A DNA stretch of 64,000 nt, taken from the NCBI RefSeq assembly GCF_003330725.1, contig NZ_CP030840.1, positions 4,588,001-4,652,000 on the forward strand, in the 5' to 3' direction. This DNA is from Acidisarcina polymorpha. Lineage in GTDB: Bacteria > Acidobacteriota > Terriglobia > Terriglobales > Acidobacteriaceae. The position numbers were made by a program, and so were the translations under genes. The stretch's first letter is position 1. Each line of letters starts with the position of its first letter. This document shows, in pieces, positions 39,657 to 50,758 of this stretch. A model generated the notes under the pieces. The model searched no databases and was not told the DNA's origin. It saw only the letters and a list, made by a program, of their open reading frames with translations.

Positions 39657-42272
39657 CTACAGCGAATTCAGCTTCAGAATCAGTAGCGTCATATCATCGT
39701 GCTGCGGAGCTCCCGCAGTGAACTTATCCGCTTCGGCAAAGATAATCTTCAGCACTTCGCTCGCCGACGCTCCATTGGCTGACGCAGCGGCGGCCATCAT
39801 CCGCTCTTCACCCCACTCCTCATCATCCTTGGTCATCGCCTCGCTGATCCCATCGGTGTAGGTGACCAGCAGGTCACCGGCTCGAAGCTGCACGCTCTGT
39901 TCGCTATACGGAGCGAAAGGGAGTAGACCCACAACCGGACCGTCAGCCTCCAGTCGCAGGATCTCCGAGGAGCCATCCGGCTCTCTGCGCAAGATCAGCG
40001 GAGCATTGTGGCCAGCATTGACGCACTCCAGCACCTGGGTCACCGGATCCAGCGCCCCAAAGAAAAACGTAGCATAGCGATTGCTCGCCGAGGCTTCATA
40101 GACCAGCCGGTTTACTTTATCCATCAGCTTCGCGAAGTCCCGCGGATTATCTAGCGTGACCCCGCGCAGCGAAGCTCGCAAGCTGGCCATCAACAACGCA
40201 GCCGAAATCCCTTTGCCGGACACGTCGCCAATCGCCAGCCCCAGCCGCCCATCCTGCAATGGAAAGACGTCGTAGTAGTCCCCGCCCACTCCCAGTGCTG
40301 GCCGGCAATGGCCAGCGACATCTCCACCCAGAAGCATCGGCATCTCCTGGGGGAAAAGCCGCTCCTGCACCTCGCGGGCGATCTCCATCTCCCGGTTCGA
40401 ACGTTCCCGTTGGGCAGCTTCCTTAGCGAGGGAGTGAGCGAGTTCACTGACCTCGAGCGCCATTCCCGTCTGGGTGGCAAGCACCTGCAATAGATGCAGG
40501 TCGGATTTTGAATACGCCGCCTCCGATTGCTTCGGGCCAAGCGCCATCACCCCCATCAGCCGGTCTCTCCCCGGAAGCGGAAGCAGCAGTTCCGCACCCA
40601 GGTCGTCCAGGGTTTGACGCTCCACCTCATCTGCCATCAGGTACCAGGCATCGGGATCTTCGCGGTAGAGTTCCGCAGGCGCATTCGTGTTACTCAGATT
40701 GCGGATTGTGGAAGAATTGACCGCTAGCGCAAGCGTACCGGCATTACCCGGGAAGTGGCCGACAGCTTGAGTGACACAGAAAGTCGCCCCATCCCGGAGC
40801 AGCATGCCGATTTGCGTGACATGCAATGTCTCGGCAACGCATTTCGCGACCGTCTTCAGCAACGGGCCGCTCTCGGTGTACTTTCTCACCTCTTCGGAAA
40901 GCTCGTTCAACACCTGCTCGGAGTCATAAGCCTCACGAAAAAACTTCTTATCCAGCCAGTTCTTCGATTGCCTGCTGAAGCCCAGCCGCAGAAGAAGGAT
41001 GAGAACAATGAAAACGACCGCCTGCCAAAGCTGATCGCGGGGGATCTGCTTCTGCGTCAATAAAGGCAGCAGAAATCGATAGGTGACGACCGCCGCAAGC
41101 GTAAACTGTACAACCAGAAGCGTGGCCTTTGCCAACGCATACTTGGTCCCCTGACGGACGAGAATGCTGACATCCATCGCCCGCTGAACGAGGACCACGT
41201 AAGCCAGCGCCACCGGCGCCAGGAGAAAAAGGACTGCTCCTAAGTAGGCGGCCCATAGGTGGGCAGGAGTATTCGGTGAAAAGCCCAGATCGGGTAGCAG
41301 GACAAAGACGACGATCAGAGCGCCGACACCGGTCCCAGTGCCTGCGAGCAGGATCCGAAGCCGGCGACGCGCATCCTCGGTCGATGCCGAAAGTAGCTTA
41401 TCCGACATCAAAGCGATATAAAAGCCGACGCAGACGAGCGCCAGGGCATTGTCGAAGCGATCGACCTGAGTCATGAGCTTGGCGAATGCCGGAGAATTTC
41501 CGCCGTAAAAATATTGGCCGATCGCCTGCTTTATTTCGAGCAGGCCGCAGACCACGGCCGGCGCCAGGATGACCCACTTCAGCCAGGGCCGCCTGACGTC
41601 GATCCGTGACCGCTCGGGGAAGTAGACGGCGAAGGGGACCAGAGCAAGGACCCCGAAGTTTTGCAGCAGCTCGTAGTAGAGGCCGCGGAACAAGAGCCAT
41701 TCGCCTGTGGCGAATCCGGTTCCCCAGGCGAAGACCACCGCGGGGTAGAGCAGCAGTACGAGCAGCAGCCACGCGTTCGGCTCATCGGGCTTTACGAAGA
41801 CCACCCAATAGCCGATCAACATGCTGAAGAGCGGAAGCAGGTCGAAAAGAATGAAGCTGCGCCAGAAGACCGAGGCGAAGCCGGGGGGTACTCCAAGGAG
41901 AGTCTGTCGGGCGGCCAGGGTGATGACGGCGCTTCCGCTCGAGCCGTCCGGACGCCTGAAATCCACTGTCAGCGATTCGCCGGGAGAGGCCGGATAGACG
42001 ATTTCAATGAACTGCATGATCCCCGCGTAAGGCACGCCGTTAAGCGAGTCGATGGTCGAGCCTTTGACCAGGCCTGAGTGTTCTGCCTCCTGCTGCAGGC
42101 TGGCGACTCGGCGGTTGTCGGCGTTCACTTCGAACGGCATGCGGGCATGCTGCTCTGGATGCATGCCCAGCTCGAAGCGGTCGCGAGTATCGGAGAACCA
42201 AAAGACAATTCCCGCCAGAGCGATCATGGCCAGCAATATTCTGAGCAGCGTCGAGTAGCGAGAAGATCTCAT
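39657..42272 (-). CDS. PDZ-membrane-GAF-SpoIIE phosphatase (RsbU-like)
   Basis: An 871-residue signalling protein. After one N-terminal helix (ILLAMIALAGIVFWF) comes a PDZ-like domain around residues 50 to 120 (GLVKGSTIDSLNGVPYAGIM). Eight or so transmembrane helices follow to about residue 430, then a GAF domain (residues about 455-620). A PP2C/SpoIIE catalytic domain comes last (GVGGDYYDVFPLQDGRLGLA, IGDVSGKGISAALLMASLRA, YTDGISEAMTKDDEEWGEER). Such proteins dephosphorylate anti-anti-sigma partners in general stress control. The protein sits in the inner membrane and is transcribed alone. Partner genes are not nearby. Confidence 0.9.
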   Translation of the reverse strand: MRSSRYSTLLRILLAMIALAGIVFWFSDTRDRFELGMHPEQHARMPFEVNADNRRVASLQQEAEHSGLVKGSTIDSLNGVPYAGIMQFIEIVYPASPGESLTVDFRRPDGSSGSAVITLAARQTLLGVPPGFASVFWRSFILFDLLPLFSMLIGYWVVFVKPDEPNAWLLLVLLLYPAVVFAWGTGFATGEWLLFRGLYYELLQNFGVLALVPFAVYFPERSRIDVRRPWLKWVILAPAVVCGLLEIKQAIGQYFYGGNSPAFAKLMTQVDRFDNALALVCVGFYIALMSDKLLSASTEDARRRLRILLAGTGTGVGALIVVFVLLPDLGFSPNTPAHLWAAYLGAVLFLLAPVALAYVVLVQRAMDVSILVRQGTKYALAKATLLVVQFTLAAVVTYRFLLPLLTQKQIPRDQLWQAVVFIVLILLLRLGFSRQSKNWLDKKFFREAYDSEQVLNELSEEVRKYTESGPLLKTVAKCVAETLHVTQIGMLLRDGATFCVTQAVGHFPGNAGTLALAVNSSTIRNLSNTNAPAELYREDPDAWYLMADEVERQTLDDLGAELLLPLPGRDRLMGVMALGPKQSEAAYSKSDLHLLQVLATQTGMALEVSELAHSLAKEAAQRERSNREMEIAREVQERLFPQEMPMLLGGDVAGHCRPALGVGGDYYDVFPLQDGRLGLAIGDVSGKGISAALLMASLRASLRGVTLDNPRDFAKLMDKVNRLVYEASASNRYATFFFGALDPVTQVLECVNAGHNAPLILRREPDGSSEILRLEADGPVVGLLPFAPYSEQSVQLRAGDLLVTYTDGISEAMTKDDEEWGEERMMAAAASANGASASEVLKIIFAEADKFTAGAPQHDDMTLLILKLNSL

Positions 42273-42386
42273 AGGCGAATCGTCACCATACTAACTCGAA
42301 CATACGGAAACGCCGCCAATCGAGTTCGCCAGCTCCCTAGGTCAGCGAATATCCTCTAGTCTTTGCAGGCTCTTAGGAGTTCATTC

Positions 42387-43400
42387 ATGATTCAATCGTT
42401 CCGCTCCACCACTCTCATCCTCTCTCTGTGGATGCTGCCGCTCCTCGGCACGGCGCAGAGTTCCGCGTCCCCTTCATCGCCCCCCCATGCCTCCCGCCGG
42501 CAGGGCTCCCATGCGCCTGCAACCCGGCCGGCCATCACCGGCGTCTCCCACCTGGCGGTCTACGCCACCGATCCCATTAAGACCGCGGATTTCTATCAGC
42601 GCATCGTCGGTTGCGAAAAGACCTCGGACTTTGAAGATCATCCCGGAGTACGCTACACCTTCAACTCAGCCCAATATGTCGAGGTCTTGCCACTCCCAGC
42701 CTCTGCCGGTGAGGATCGCCTCGACCACATCGCTTTCCGCACCGCCAATGTCGAGGCGCTCCGGCTCTACCTGCAAGGCCATGGGGTACCGGTTCCGGAC
42801 CGGATCAACATCGGCCAGGACGCCAACAAGACCAAGTGGCTCGAGGTCAAGGATTTCGAGGGGAACCGCGTTCAGTTCGTCGAAGATGCCAAAGCGGCGG
42901 CGGGTCAGCCGGCAGCGCCTGATACGAAACTCGTCGGCCACCACATCATTCACATTGGGATGGCGATTCGCAATCGAGCCGAGGCCGACAGCTTCTACCG
43001 GGACGTCCTCGGCTTCAAGCTTTATTGGCATGGCGGGGTAGATCCAGACCAGACTGACTGGGTCTCAATGCAGGTCCCGGACGGCACTGACTGGCTTGAA
43101 TATATGCTGACCAGTGGCCCTTCAGGATCCGGAATTCCATACCGCATCAGCCAGAAAGCGCTTGGTGTGCTGAACCATCTCTCGGTAGGCGTCCCGAACA
43201 TGGCGGCTGCGGTTGCGACCTTGAAAAGCGAGAACCGCGTCGGCCCTCGTGGCAATGGTCCGCAGATTGGAAGAGACGGCAAGTGGCAATTCAACGACTT
43301 CGATCCGGACAACACCCGCCTGGAATACATGGAGTTCACCCCGGTGAGGGAGCCCTGCTGCGCGCCGTTCACCGGACCGCATCCAGCAGAAGGGAACTAG
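42387..43400 (+). CDS. Exported two-domain VOC (glyoxalase-fold) protein
   Basis: A 337-residue protein. The ATG beginning MIQSFRSTTLILS has TAGGAG upstream and opens a signal peptide (LILSLWMLPLLGTAQSSA). Two VOC/glyoxalase domains follow, one at about residues 50 to 170 (GVSHLAVYATDPIKTADFYQ, LDHIAFRTANVEAL) and one at 185 to 310 (HHIIHIGMAIRNRAEADSFY, LNHLSVGVPNMAAAVATL). His and Glu residues that could bind a metal are present in both. It probably acts in the periplasm on an unknown substrate. Similar secreted VOC proteins are frequent in Acidobacteria. Confidence 0.85.
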   Translation: MIQSFRSTTLILSLWMLPLLGTAQSSASPSSPPHASRRQGSHAPATRPAITGVSHLAVYATDPIKTADFYQRIVGCEKTSDFEDHPGVRYTFNSAQYVEVLPLPASAGEDRLDHIAFRTANVEALRLYLQGHGVPVPDRINIGQDANKTKWLEVKDFEGNRVQFVEDAKAAAGQPAAPDTKLVGHHIIHIGMAIRNRAEADSFYRDVLGFKLYWHGGVDPDQTDWVSMQVPDGTDWLEYMLTSGPSGSGIPYRISQKALGVLNHLSVGVPNMAAAVATLKSENRVGPRGNGPQIGRDGKWQFNDFDPDNTRLEYMEFTPVREPCCAPFTGPHPAEGN

Positions 43401-43499
43401 GGCCTGTTAAAACGGTGAGGATGGCGAAATCGTTGCGGGTTTAGTAAACAGGCTCTAGCCGGAGCAAATACGTGCTCCCCGACACAAGGATTTGCAACC

Positions 43500-44852
43500 A
43501 TGGCCACGTATGATCGGTTCGGGTTGGGTCTGCTTCAACTTCGGACAGCTATGCCTGGACGCGTAGCTGCCGCACTCCTGCTGATCGCAATAGCAAGTTC
43601 GTACGCCTGGCCACAGGAGAGCCAGCAAAAGCCTGGACAATCCCAAGGCGCCGCGCCGGTGCGCCCGGCGAAACTCGCAGAGCAAGCCGCAGAGCAAACG
43701 GCTTATGTGCAGGAACTCGACTCCGATGCCTTAGCCCTGGGGAAGATTCCTCCTGATCCACTCTTTGCTACAGACCCGCTGCGCCCGATCCTCAAACCGA
43801 TCGATCGAACTGCCCGCCAATTCGTTCCTTCCGGCCGTATGGCATTCAGTGCGACCTATACCTTCCTCAATCAATACGCCACCCTGACGCCCAATGGAGT
43901 TCGACACGACCAGACCAGCGGTCGGCTCGATTTTTCCGGAACTTGGGTAGCCTACGATCACGAAAGTTCGTCCGGATCGTTCAGCCTGCTGGTTCGCTCC
44001 GGTACGAACATCGGCATCAGCCAGCAATTCGATCTCAGCGACCGGCTCGGCTCCGGGCTTTTTCTCAACTGCTTGCAAGGGGGCGGTCCGCAGCGCCCCA
44101 TCATGGTAAATATTTTGTACTACCGGCAGGATGTTCTTGCCAGGCGGCTGTCGTTCTATGTAGGCAAAATCCATCCCAACGAATACGTCAGCTTAAGCAT
44201 GTACAACAATGACGAACGCAGCCAGTTTCTCAACGGAGAAAATGACGGTAACCTGGCCATCGCTTCTGATGGAACTTATGCCGGAGGGGGAGCGGTCGAA
44301 TTCCAGGCCACTCATCATCTTTATTTTCACGCTCTGGCCGTTGACACCGAAGGCTCCGCGCAGGCGAATCTAAAGACCTTAGCCGATCGAAAATACCTGG
44401 AGGCGCTTGAAACCGGCTGGTTTGCCGGTACGCCCGGCAAGAATTACCAGAACTACCGGTTCATCGTGTGGCGGGATGACACTGCTAATCTCGGTAGCGG
44501 CTACGGAGGAGGCTTTGCCTTCGAACATGAATCCCTGAATGGATGGGCGCCCTTTGGCCGTTTCGGCTTCGCCAGCGACACCGGAACCAGCATCAAGCAG
44601 ACCAACTCCCTCGGAGTTGTCAACACGCATCCATTCCGCCGTCGCGGCGATCTGTTTGGAGCGTCGTTCAACTACACCGAGCCAAACCATCCCGGCAAGC
44701 GCCATGAAAGCCTCTTCGAATCCTTCTACCGGCTGCGACTTACCAGCAGCATCGAAGCAGGCCCGGACGTCGAAGTCTCGATCCATCCAACCTATGCCGC
44801 CAAGCCCTATGCCACGACCCTGATCGGCACTCGCATGAAAATCATCTTCTAG
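43500..44852 (+). CDS. OprB-like carbohydrate porin
   Basis: A 450-residue outer-membrane protein. A signal peptide (VAAALLLIAIASSYAWPQ) is followed by a Gln/Ala-rich linker. The rest is a beta-barrel with alternating hydrophobic strands, including RLDFSGTWVAYDHESSSGSF and RRLSFYVGKIHPNEYVSLSM. It ends TTLIGTRMKIIF with a C-terminal Phe, as needed for barrel insertion. The pattern F-Y-V-G-K and GYGGGFAFEHESL recalls OprB porins that take up sugars. The N-terminal extension before the signal is long, so the true start may be nearer MPGRVAAALL at residue 18. The gene ends by sharing CTAG with the opposite stop. Confidence 0.75.
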   Translation: MATYDRFGLGLLQLRTAMPGRVAAALLLIAIASSYAWPQESQQKPGQSQGAAPVRPAKLAEQAAEQTAYVQELDSDALALGKIPPDPLFATDPLRPILKPIDRTARQFVPSGRMAFSATYTFLNQYATLTPNGVRHDQTSGRLDFSGTWVAYDHESSSGSFSLLVRSGTNIGISQQFDLSDRLGSGLFLNCLQGGGPQRPIMVNILYYRQDVLARRLSFYVGKIHPNEYVSLSMYNNDERSQFLNGENDGNLAIASDGTYAGGGAVEFQATHHLYFHALAVDTEGSAQANLKTLADRKYLEALETGWFAGTPGKNYQNYRFIVWRDDTANLGSGYGGGFAFEHESLNGWAPFGRFGFASDTGTSIKQTNSLGVVNTHPFRRRGDLFGASFNYTEPNHPGKRHESLFESFYRLRLTSSIEAGPDVEVSIHPTYAAKPYATTLIGTRMKIIF

Positions 44853-45838
44853 AACGTCTGCGCAATCTCCGGTCCGGGCAACTGCTCTTCCTCGTCGCTG
44901 CCTCTGGCGCGACGCTCCGCCTCCGGCTCCAGGTGGTTTCGAGTCAGACCAGCCTTTAACATCTCAAAAGCTTCTTCGGGAGTATCCACCATCTGCAAAA
45001 GATCGCGATCGCTCGGCGAGATCGCGCCCTTATCGACCAGAACGTCGAGGTTTAGTACCTCTTTCCAATAAGACGATCCGTAAATCAACAGCGTCATCTT
45101 TTTGTTCAGTTTGTGGGTCTGTCCAAGGGTCAACAACTCGAACATCTCGTCGATCGTGCCAAAGCCGCCCGGAAAGACGACTAAAGCCTTGGACATATAA
45201 GCAAACCAATACTTCCGCATGAAGAAGTAATGAAACTCAAAGTTCAACGACGGGGTCACGTAGGGGTTCGGGCTTTGTTCGAAGGGAAGCCGGATGTTCA
45301 AGCCAATGGTCTTGCCGCCCGCCTCGTAAGCGCCACGATTGGCCGCCTCCATGATGCCTGGACCGCCACCTGATGTCACGACGAAGCGGTGGCGGCGAGA
45401 TTTGATTCCGCGGCTCCATTGCGTCAGCAGAAATGCCAGCCGGCGGGCGTCCTCATAATAGCGGGACATCTCGACCGCAGCTTCTGCCCGTCGCAGGCGA
45501 AGTTCGCTCGTGTCTCCCTCATCGATATCGGCGTCGCTGGCTGGCTGCTCTTCGATCGGCGCCGCCTGCAGCGACCCAGTATTCGCTAGAAGCTCTAATT
45601 GCTTGTGCGCTTCGTCCAGGGCGCGGAACCGGGCCGAACCGAAGAAGACGACAGTGTCCTGAATACGCTCCCGGCGAAACCGCGCCAGCGGTTCGGAATA
45701 CTCCGAAAGAATTCGAATAATCCTGGCGTCGGGGCTATTCAGGAATGGAGCATTTTCATAGGCCAGCGGCGCTCGTCCCAAAGGATCCGGCGCCGGCACT
45801 GCAGAGATCGGAGACTCCTCACGAGAGGTGGACGCCAT
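44849..45838 (-). CDS. LOG family protein (TIGR00730-like)
   Basis: A 329-residue protein with the LOG signature: SGGGPGIMEAANRGAYEAGG, LPFEQSPNPYV and VVFPGGFGTIDEMFELLTL. This is the PGGxGTxxE motif of phosphoribohydrolases that release free cytokinin-like bases from nucleotides. An N-terminal extension of about 60 residues (DARIIRILSEYSEPLARFRR) and an acidic insert (EEQPASDADIDEGDTSEL) make it longer than the usual 190 to 220 residues. Some bacterial family members were named lysine decarboxylase in error. It follows a small membrane protein gene by two bases. The substrate in bacteria is uncertain. Confidence 0.85.
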   Translation of the reverse strand: MASTSREESPISAVPAPDPLGRAPLAYENAPFLNSPDARIIRILSEYSEPLARFRRERIQDTVVFFGSARFRALDEAHKQLELLANTGSLQAAPIEEQPASDADIDEGDTSELRLRRAEAAVEMSRYYEDARRLAFLLTQWSRGIKSRRHRFVVTSGGGPGIMEAANRGAYEAGGKTIGLNIRLPFEQSPNPYVTPSLNFEFHYFFMRKYWFAYMSKALVVFPGGFGTIDEMFELLTLGQTHKLNKKMTLLIYGSSYWKEVLNLDVLVDKGAISPSDRDLLQMVDTPEEAFEMLKAGLTRNHLEPEAERRARGSDEEEQLPGPEIAQTF

Positions 45839-45840
45839 CG

Positions 45841-46179
45841 CTAACGGTCCGATTCGCGATAATGAATTGCCTCATGAAAGGCGATCCACAAATTTAATAG
45901 ACCGAACCCGGAGATGATCCCTCGCACCGAGCCATATGACGCCAATTCTCCGACCCCGGGCAACAAGTGGAACAGGGGATTATCGTCCCAGAAACGGGGC
46001 CACCAGGGCAGCACCAGCACGAAGATGCCTAAATAGAGCCGCACTGCTACCCGCAGGAACAGCTCAAGCCGCTGCAGCCAGACCGGCGCAGGCTGCTGCA
46101 GCTTTGGGAGTGGCTGCGGCTCTGGTTCGGCCGAGCCGCTCGGAACTTCCGACGAAAACAGGTTCGGCTGTTGGTGCAT
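45841..46179 (-). CDS. Small membrane protein, hypothetical
   Basis: A 112-residue protein with a Pro/Gln-rich N-terminus (MHQQPNLFSSEVPSGSAEPE) and two hydrophobic segments (FLRVAVRLYLGIFVLVLPWW and a second one near GIISGFGLLNLWIAFHEAIH). It ends two bases before the LOG gene, so the two are in one operon. The start is uncertain because the ribosome site is weak. A TTG 11 codons further upstream is also in frame. No family is recognised. The WIAFHEAIHYRE end with two His residues could bind metal. Confidence 0.6.
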   Translation of the reverse strand: MHQQPNLFSSEVPSGSAEPEPQPLPKLQQPAPVWLQRLELFLRVAVRLYLGIFVLVLPWWPRFWDDNPLFHLLPGVGELASYGSVRGIISGFGLLNLWIAFHEAIHYRESDR

Positions 46180-46352
46180 TGTCTTTAGACGGATGGAAGC
46201 CACTCCTCGCAAATTCCATCCTGAACCTTCAAACTAACACAGCAGAATGATCGGCTGCGGGTACCCGCGTCCGCAGGGATGTAGTCGAAAATCTCGTGAA
46301 TTTCAAGCGGCACCGTCTCCAAACGGAGCTCCGGACTCCACTCCGCGTCTCC

Positions 46353-48164
<1,812 letters not shown>

Positions 48165-48612
48165 GGGCGCGGGTTTCCTTTTATCTTTATGTCGTTACTA
48201 TGTCACTGCTGGATATTTCCTGGCTGGGGTAAAGCAGGCAGGGCACGAACAGCTAGACCTCTAGTTTAACAGGCGAGGCGAACCAGAGTGTGCCGTTCTG
48301 GATCGCCGGCTGAGGTTGAGCCTCCATTCCGCTGCTAAGCCTTGAGGCCTGCACTGCTTAAGCCAGTAGGAGACCAGCCGCTCGGCAGCTCTCGATCAGA
48401 GCGTCACAGAGGGAAATGCGGTGGCTTGTTTGGAGAGCCAATCGCCTCAAAGTAGACCCCTCAATCACCAATCGTGCCGGGGAAGGTCGGTCGTCTATGA
48501 TGTCGAGGCGATCGACTGAACACTCTCGTCGAAGTTCATTCTCGTTGCCAGGAGACAAAGTCCTAGTGCTTCGCGTCGTCGAAGTTCATTCTCGTTGCCA
48601 GGAGACAAAGTC
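48165..48612. other. Non-coding stretch with a weak PIN-domain-like frame
   Basis: About 450 bases upstream of typA and downstream of the peptidase gene. A minus frame ending at 48358 has 66 codons and includes LRRLALQTSHRISLCDALIE, which resembles the end of PIN-domain toxins (R-I-S-x-x-D-A-L-I). No start with a ribosome site and no N-terminal acidic residues are seen. The right part is filled by the 50-bp tandem duplication described separately. Confidence 0.4.
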
Positions 48613-48626
48613 CTAGTGCTTCGCGT
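48526..48626. repeat. Tandem duplication of 50 bp at the 3' end of the S10 peptidase gene
   Basis: TCGTCGAAGTTCATTCTCGT and the following bases to TTCGCGT occur twice, with a period of exactly 50. The copy boundaries are 48526-48575 and 48576-48626. The right copy includes the peptidase stop codon and its last codons (AKH then stop). The left copy repeats them outside the gene. Identity is perfect over the whole unit, which suggests a recent duplication. Confidence 0.9.
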
Positions 48627-50169
48627 ACATCTCCATCACGTCCCTACGAAGGGCATCGCGGCTCGATGGCCGGGTGTAAAACATGTGGCCGCCCGGATAT
48701 TCCTTGACCGCGACCCGGGTCAAATCACCCATGATCGGCATCTGGTCTACGGTGAGCACCGATCCCATAAACGGGCACGAAAGATCGTTCCATCCATGCA
48801 CGATCAGCACTAGCAGCTTGGGATCGGCCGATACCGACTCGCGCAGATCCTCGACCGAACCCTTGCGGAGGTCGTCTCCTCCGTCCCACAACCGGTTCAC
48901 TTCATAGGACAGCGCGTTATACCGGGCGTCCACTTTCCAGCCGACCACCCGGGTCACGAAGTCAACCATTGCCGTAGTGGTCGGCGCAATAATGCTTTCG
49001 AGGATCGGATCATTCGACTTCTGGTCGGGCGAATAAGGAAAGGGATCGAACGCGGTTACGTTCGAGTCGTAAACGGATCCAATCTTGCCCTGGTCCCGGA
49101 AAGCTTCGCGAAGATAAGCGCCAGTCTCTAGGCGGCCGCCGGAGCGCTTCACGAATTCCGGGTTCAGCCCGGTCATCTCCGTGACCCGTTTGACTACTCG
49201 GGGCGTCGCCTCCGGGTCGGAATGCCCTTTCAGCAGGTCGGTCGCATACTCTCCCCGCGTATAGGAGATTACCTGATTCATCGCCTCCGGCGTCAGCTGC
49301 TTCTCGCGTTCCAGATGCGCAGCGGTGATCGAGGGCAGCGTCACCATCCACGGAATGGGGGAAAGATCGCCGTTGTCTTCGAGCGTTGGGTTCAGGTAAG
49401 GGGAGACCAGCACGACGCCATTCATCGCGACTCCCAACTGCGATTGGAGGTAGTGGGTTATCCGCGGCCCACGAAAACCGCCGTAACTCTCCCCCACCAG
49501 GTACTTTTTGGAAGCCATGCGATTGTTCTTCAGCAGCCAGTCGTAGACCGCTCGGGATAGATACTCAATGTCCGGCGTCGTGCTGAAGAACTGCTTCTTG
49601 CTCTCCGCCTCGGGGACCGTCGACCGGCTGAAACCAGTGCCGATCGGATCGATGAACACCAGGTCGGTGAAGTCGAGCCAGCTCCCCGGATTATCAGACA
49701 GCGTTGCCGGATCGGAAGGACTATCTCCTTCATTGCCGACCAGCAGATGCTTGGGCCCGATCGCGCCAAAATTGAGAAAAACCGACGACGCTCCAGGTCC
49801 ACCATTAAAGGCGAAGGTGACCGGACGATTCTCTCCCTCAACCGTGTAAGCAGTGAAAACCACCTCCCCGCTGATCTTGCCCTCTTTGTCTCGCACTGGA
49901 AGCGAGCCCACCGTGACCGTGTATCGCAGAGTTTTGCCGTCGATCACCGCGCTTTGCTGCGTATGCGCATCCGCGGGCAGCGGCGGCAGTTTGTCGGCCG
50001 TCTTGTCGGCGGCCTTGTCCGCACCCTTGTCGGTACCTTTGTCTGGCGCTGCTGCCGAATCTTTTGCAGCCTGAGCTTCTATCACGGAAAAGGCGGGGAA
50101 CAGCAAAGGGAGGGCGGACGCAAGCAACAGCACACGACTTGCACGATTGGCAATCTGAGGGAATTTCAT
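48613..50169 (-). CDS. Secreted S10-family serine carboxypeptidase
   Basis: A 518-residue protein. The ATG beginning MKFPQIANRASRVLL opens a signal peptide ending VIEAQAAKDS. It is followed by a low-complexity segment of Asp/Lys repeats (DKGTDKGADKAADKTADK), then the S10 fold. The catalytic Ser is in VGESYGGFRGPRI, the Asp in VHGWNDLSCPF and the His in GGHMFYTRPSSR. GGPGASSVFLNFGAIGP is the usual oxyanion region. Its start lies four bases after the stop of the DinB-like gene. A periplasmic peptidase is likely. The 3' end is part of a tandem duplication. Confidence 0.9.
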   Translation of the reverse strand: MKFPQIANRASRVLLLASALPLLFPAFSVIEAQAAKDSAAAPDKGTDKGADKAADKTADKLPPLPADAHTQQSAVIDGKTLRYTVTVGSLPVRDKEGKISGEVVFTAYTVEGENRPVTFAFNGGPGASSVFLNFGAIGPKHLLVGNEGDSPSDPATLSDNPGSWLDFTDLVFIDPIGTGFSRSTVPEAESKKQFFSTTPDIEYLSRAVYDWLLKNNRMASKKYLVGESYGGFRGPRITHYLQSQLGVAMNGVVLVSPYLNPTLEDNGDLSPIPWMVTLPSITAAHLEREKQLTPEAMNQVISYTRGEYATDLLKGHSDPEATPRVVKRVTEMTGLNPEFVKRSGGRLETGAYLREAFRDQGKIGSVYDSNVTAFDPFPYSPDQKSNDPILESIIAPTTTAMVDFVTRVVGWKVDARYNALSYEVNRLWDGGDDLRKGSVEDLRESVSADPKLLVLIVHGWNDLSCPFMGSVLTVDQMPIMGDLTRVAVKEYPGGHMFYTRPSSRDALRRDVMEMYAKH

Positions 50170-50173
50170 ATCC

Positions 50174-50497
50174 CTAAAATACATGGTTCTCTGATAAAGA
50201 AGGAATGGACCGCCATAGCAATCGCTCGACCCGCTGCTTCATGCCCTCATGCGTCGAGATCATCGCAGGTACAGTCTGCGGCACATCCTCATAATCCGAT
50301 TCCACTTCGCCGCACAGCCGTTGAGCGTACCTCAATTCCGCCATCACAATGTGGTGCAGCAAAGCGCGCACCGTGCCCGTATCCAGCACGTCACACGGCA
50401 CGTCCAGCAGTTCCGGATGTTCCTCGACAAACCCCATCCATTTCGTGAACGTCGCACCATTCCATGTCAGCAGTTCTGTCCCACTAACACCAGTCAT
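50174..50497 (-). CDS. Short DinB-like protein
   Basis: A 107-residue protein. The ATG (MTGVSGTELLTWNGATF) has GGAG a few bases upstream. A longer frame of 191 codons lacks a ribosome site, and the added part looks unrelated. The sequence ALLHHIVMAELRYAQRLCGE carries the H-x3-E-x2-Y motif of DinB/YfiT helical-bundle proteins, in which His residues bind a metal. DinB proteins are usually about 150 residues. Here the C-terminal helices appear to be missing, as the gene ends SLSENHVF just before the peptidase start. Thiol-transferase-like roles are known for relatives. Function here is unknown. Confidence 0.65.
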   Translation of the reverse strand: MTGVSGTELLTWNGATFTKWMGFVEEHPELLDVPCDVLDTGTVRALLHHIVMAELRYAQRLCGEVESDYEDVPQTVPAMISTHEGMKQRVERLLWRSIPSLSENHVF

Positions 50498-50758
50498 CTC
50501 ACCGCTCCGCAAACAATCATGTCGCTCTCGTAGCATGGGCGCAAGCAACAGGGCGGCAACCACTAAGAATGGCCGGTGGCCTGTGTCTTGCTGAAGCCAT
50601 AGAAATACCAGAGACTGATTGCGGTCTGATGGATCCGTGGCGTCGCCTCGGCAGTTGCCGACGAGAAGTTGGCTTGATGGTCTATATCTGAATCGCGTCG
50701 ACTTATCGCACGCTTGCGACGATCGCCCTTTCCTGTTGGCAAGAAGCATGGAAGTCCA

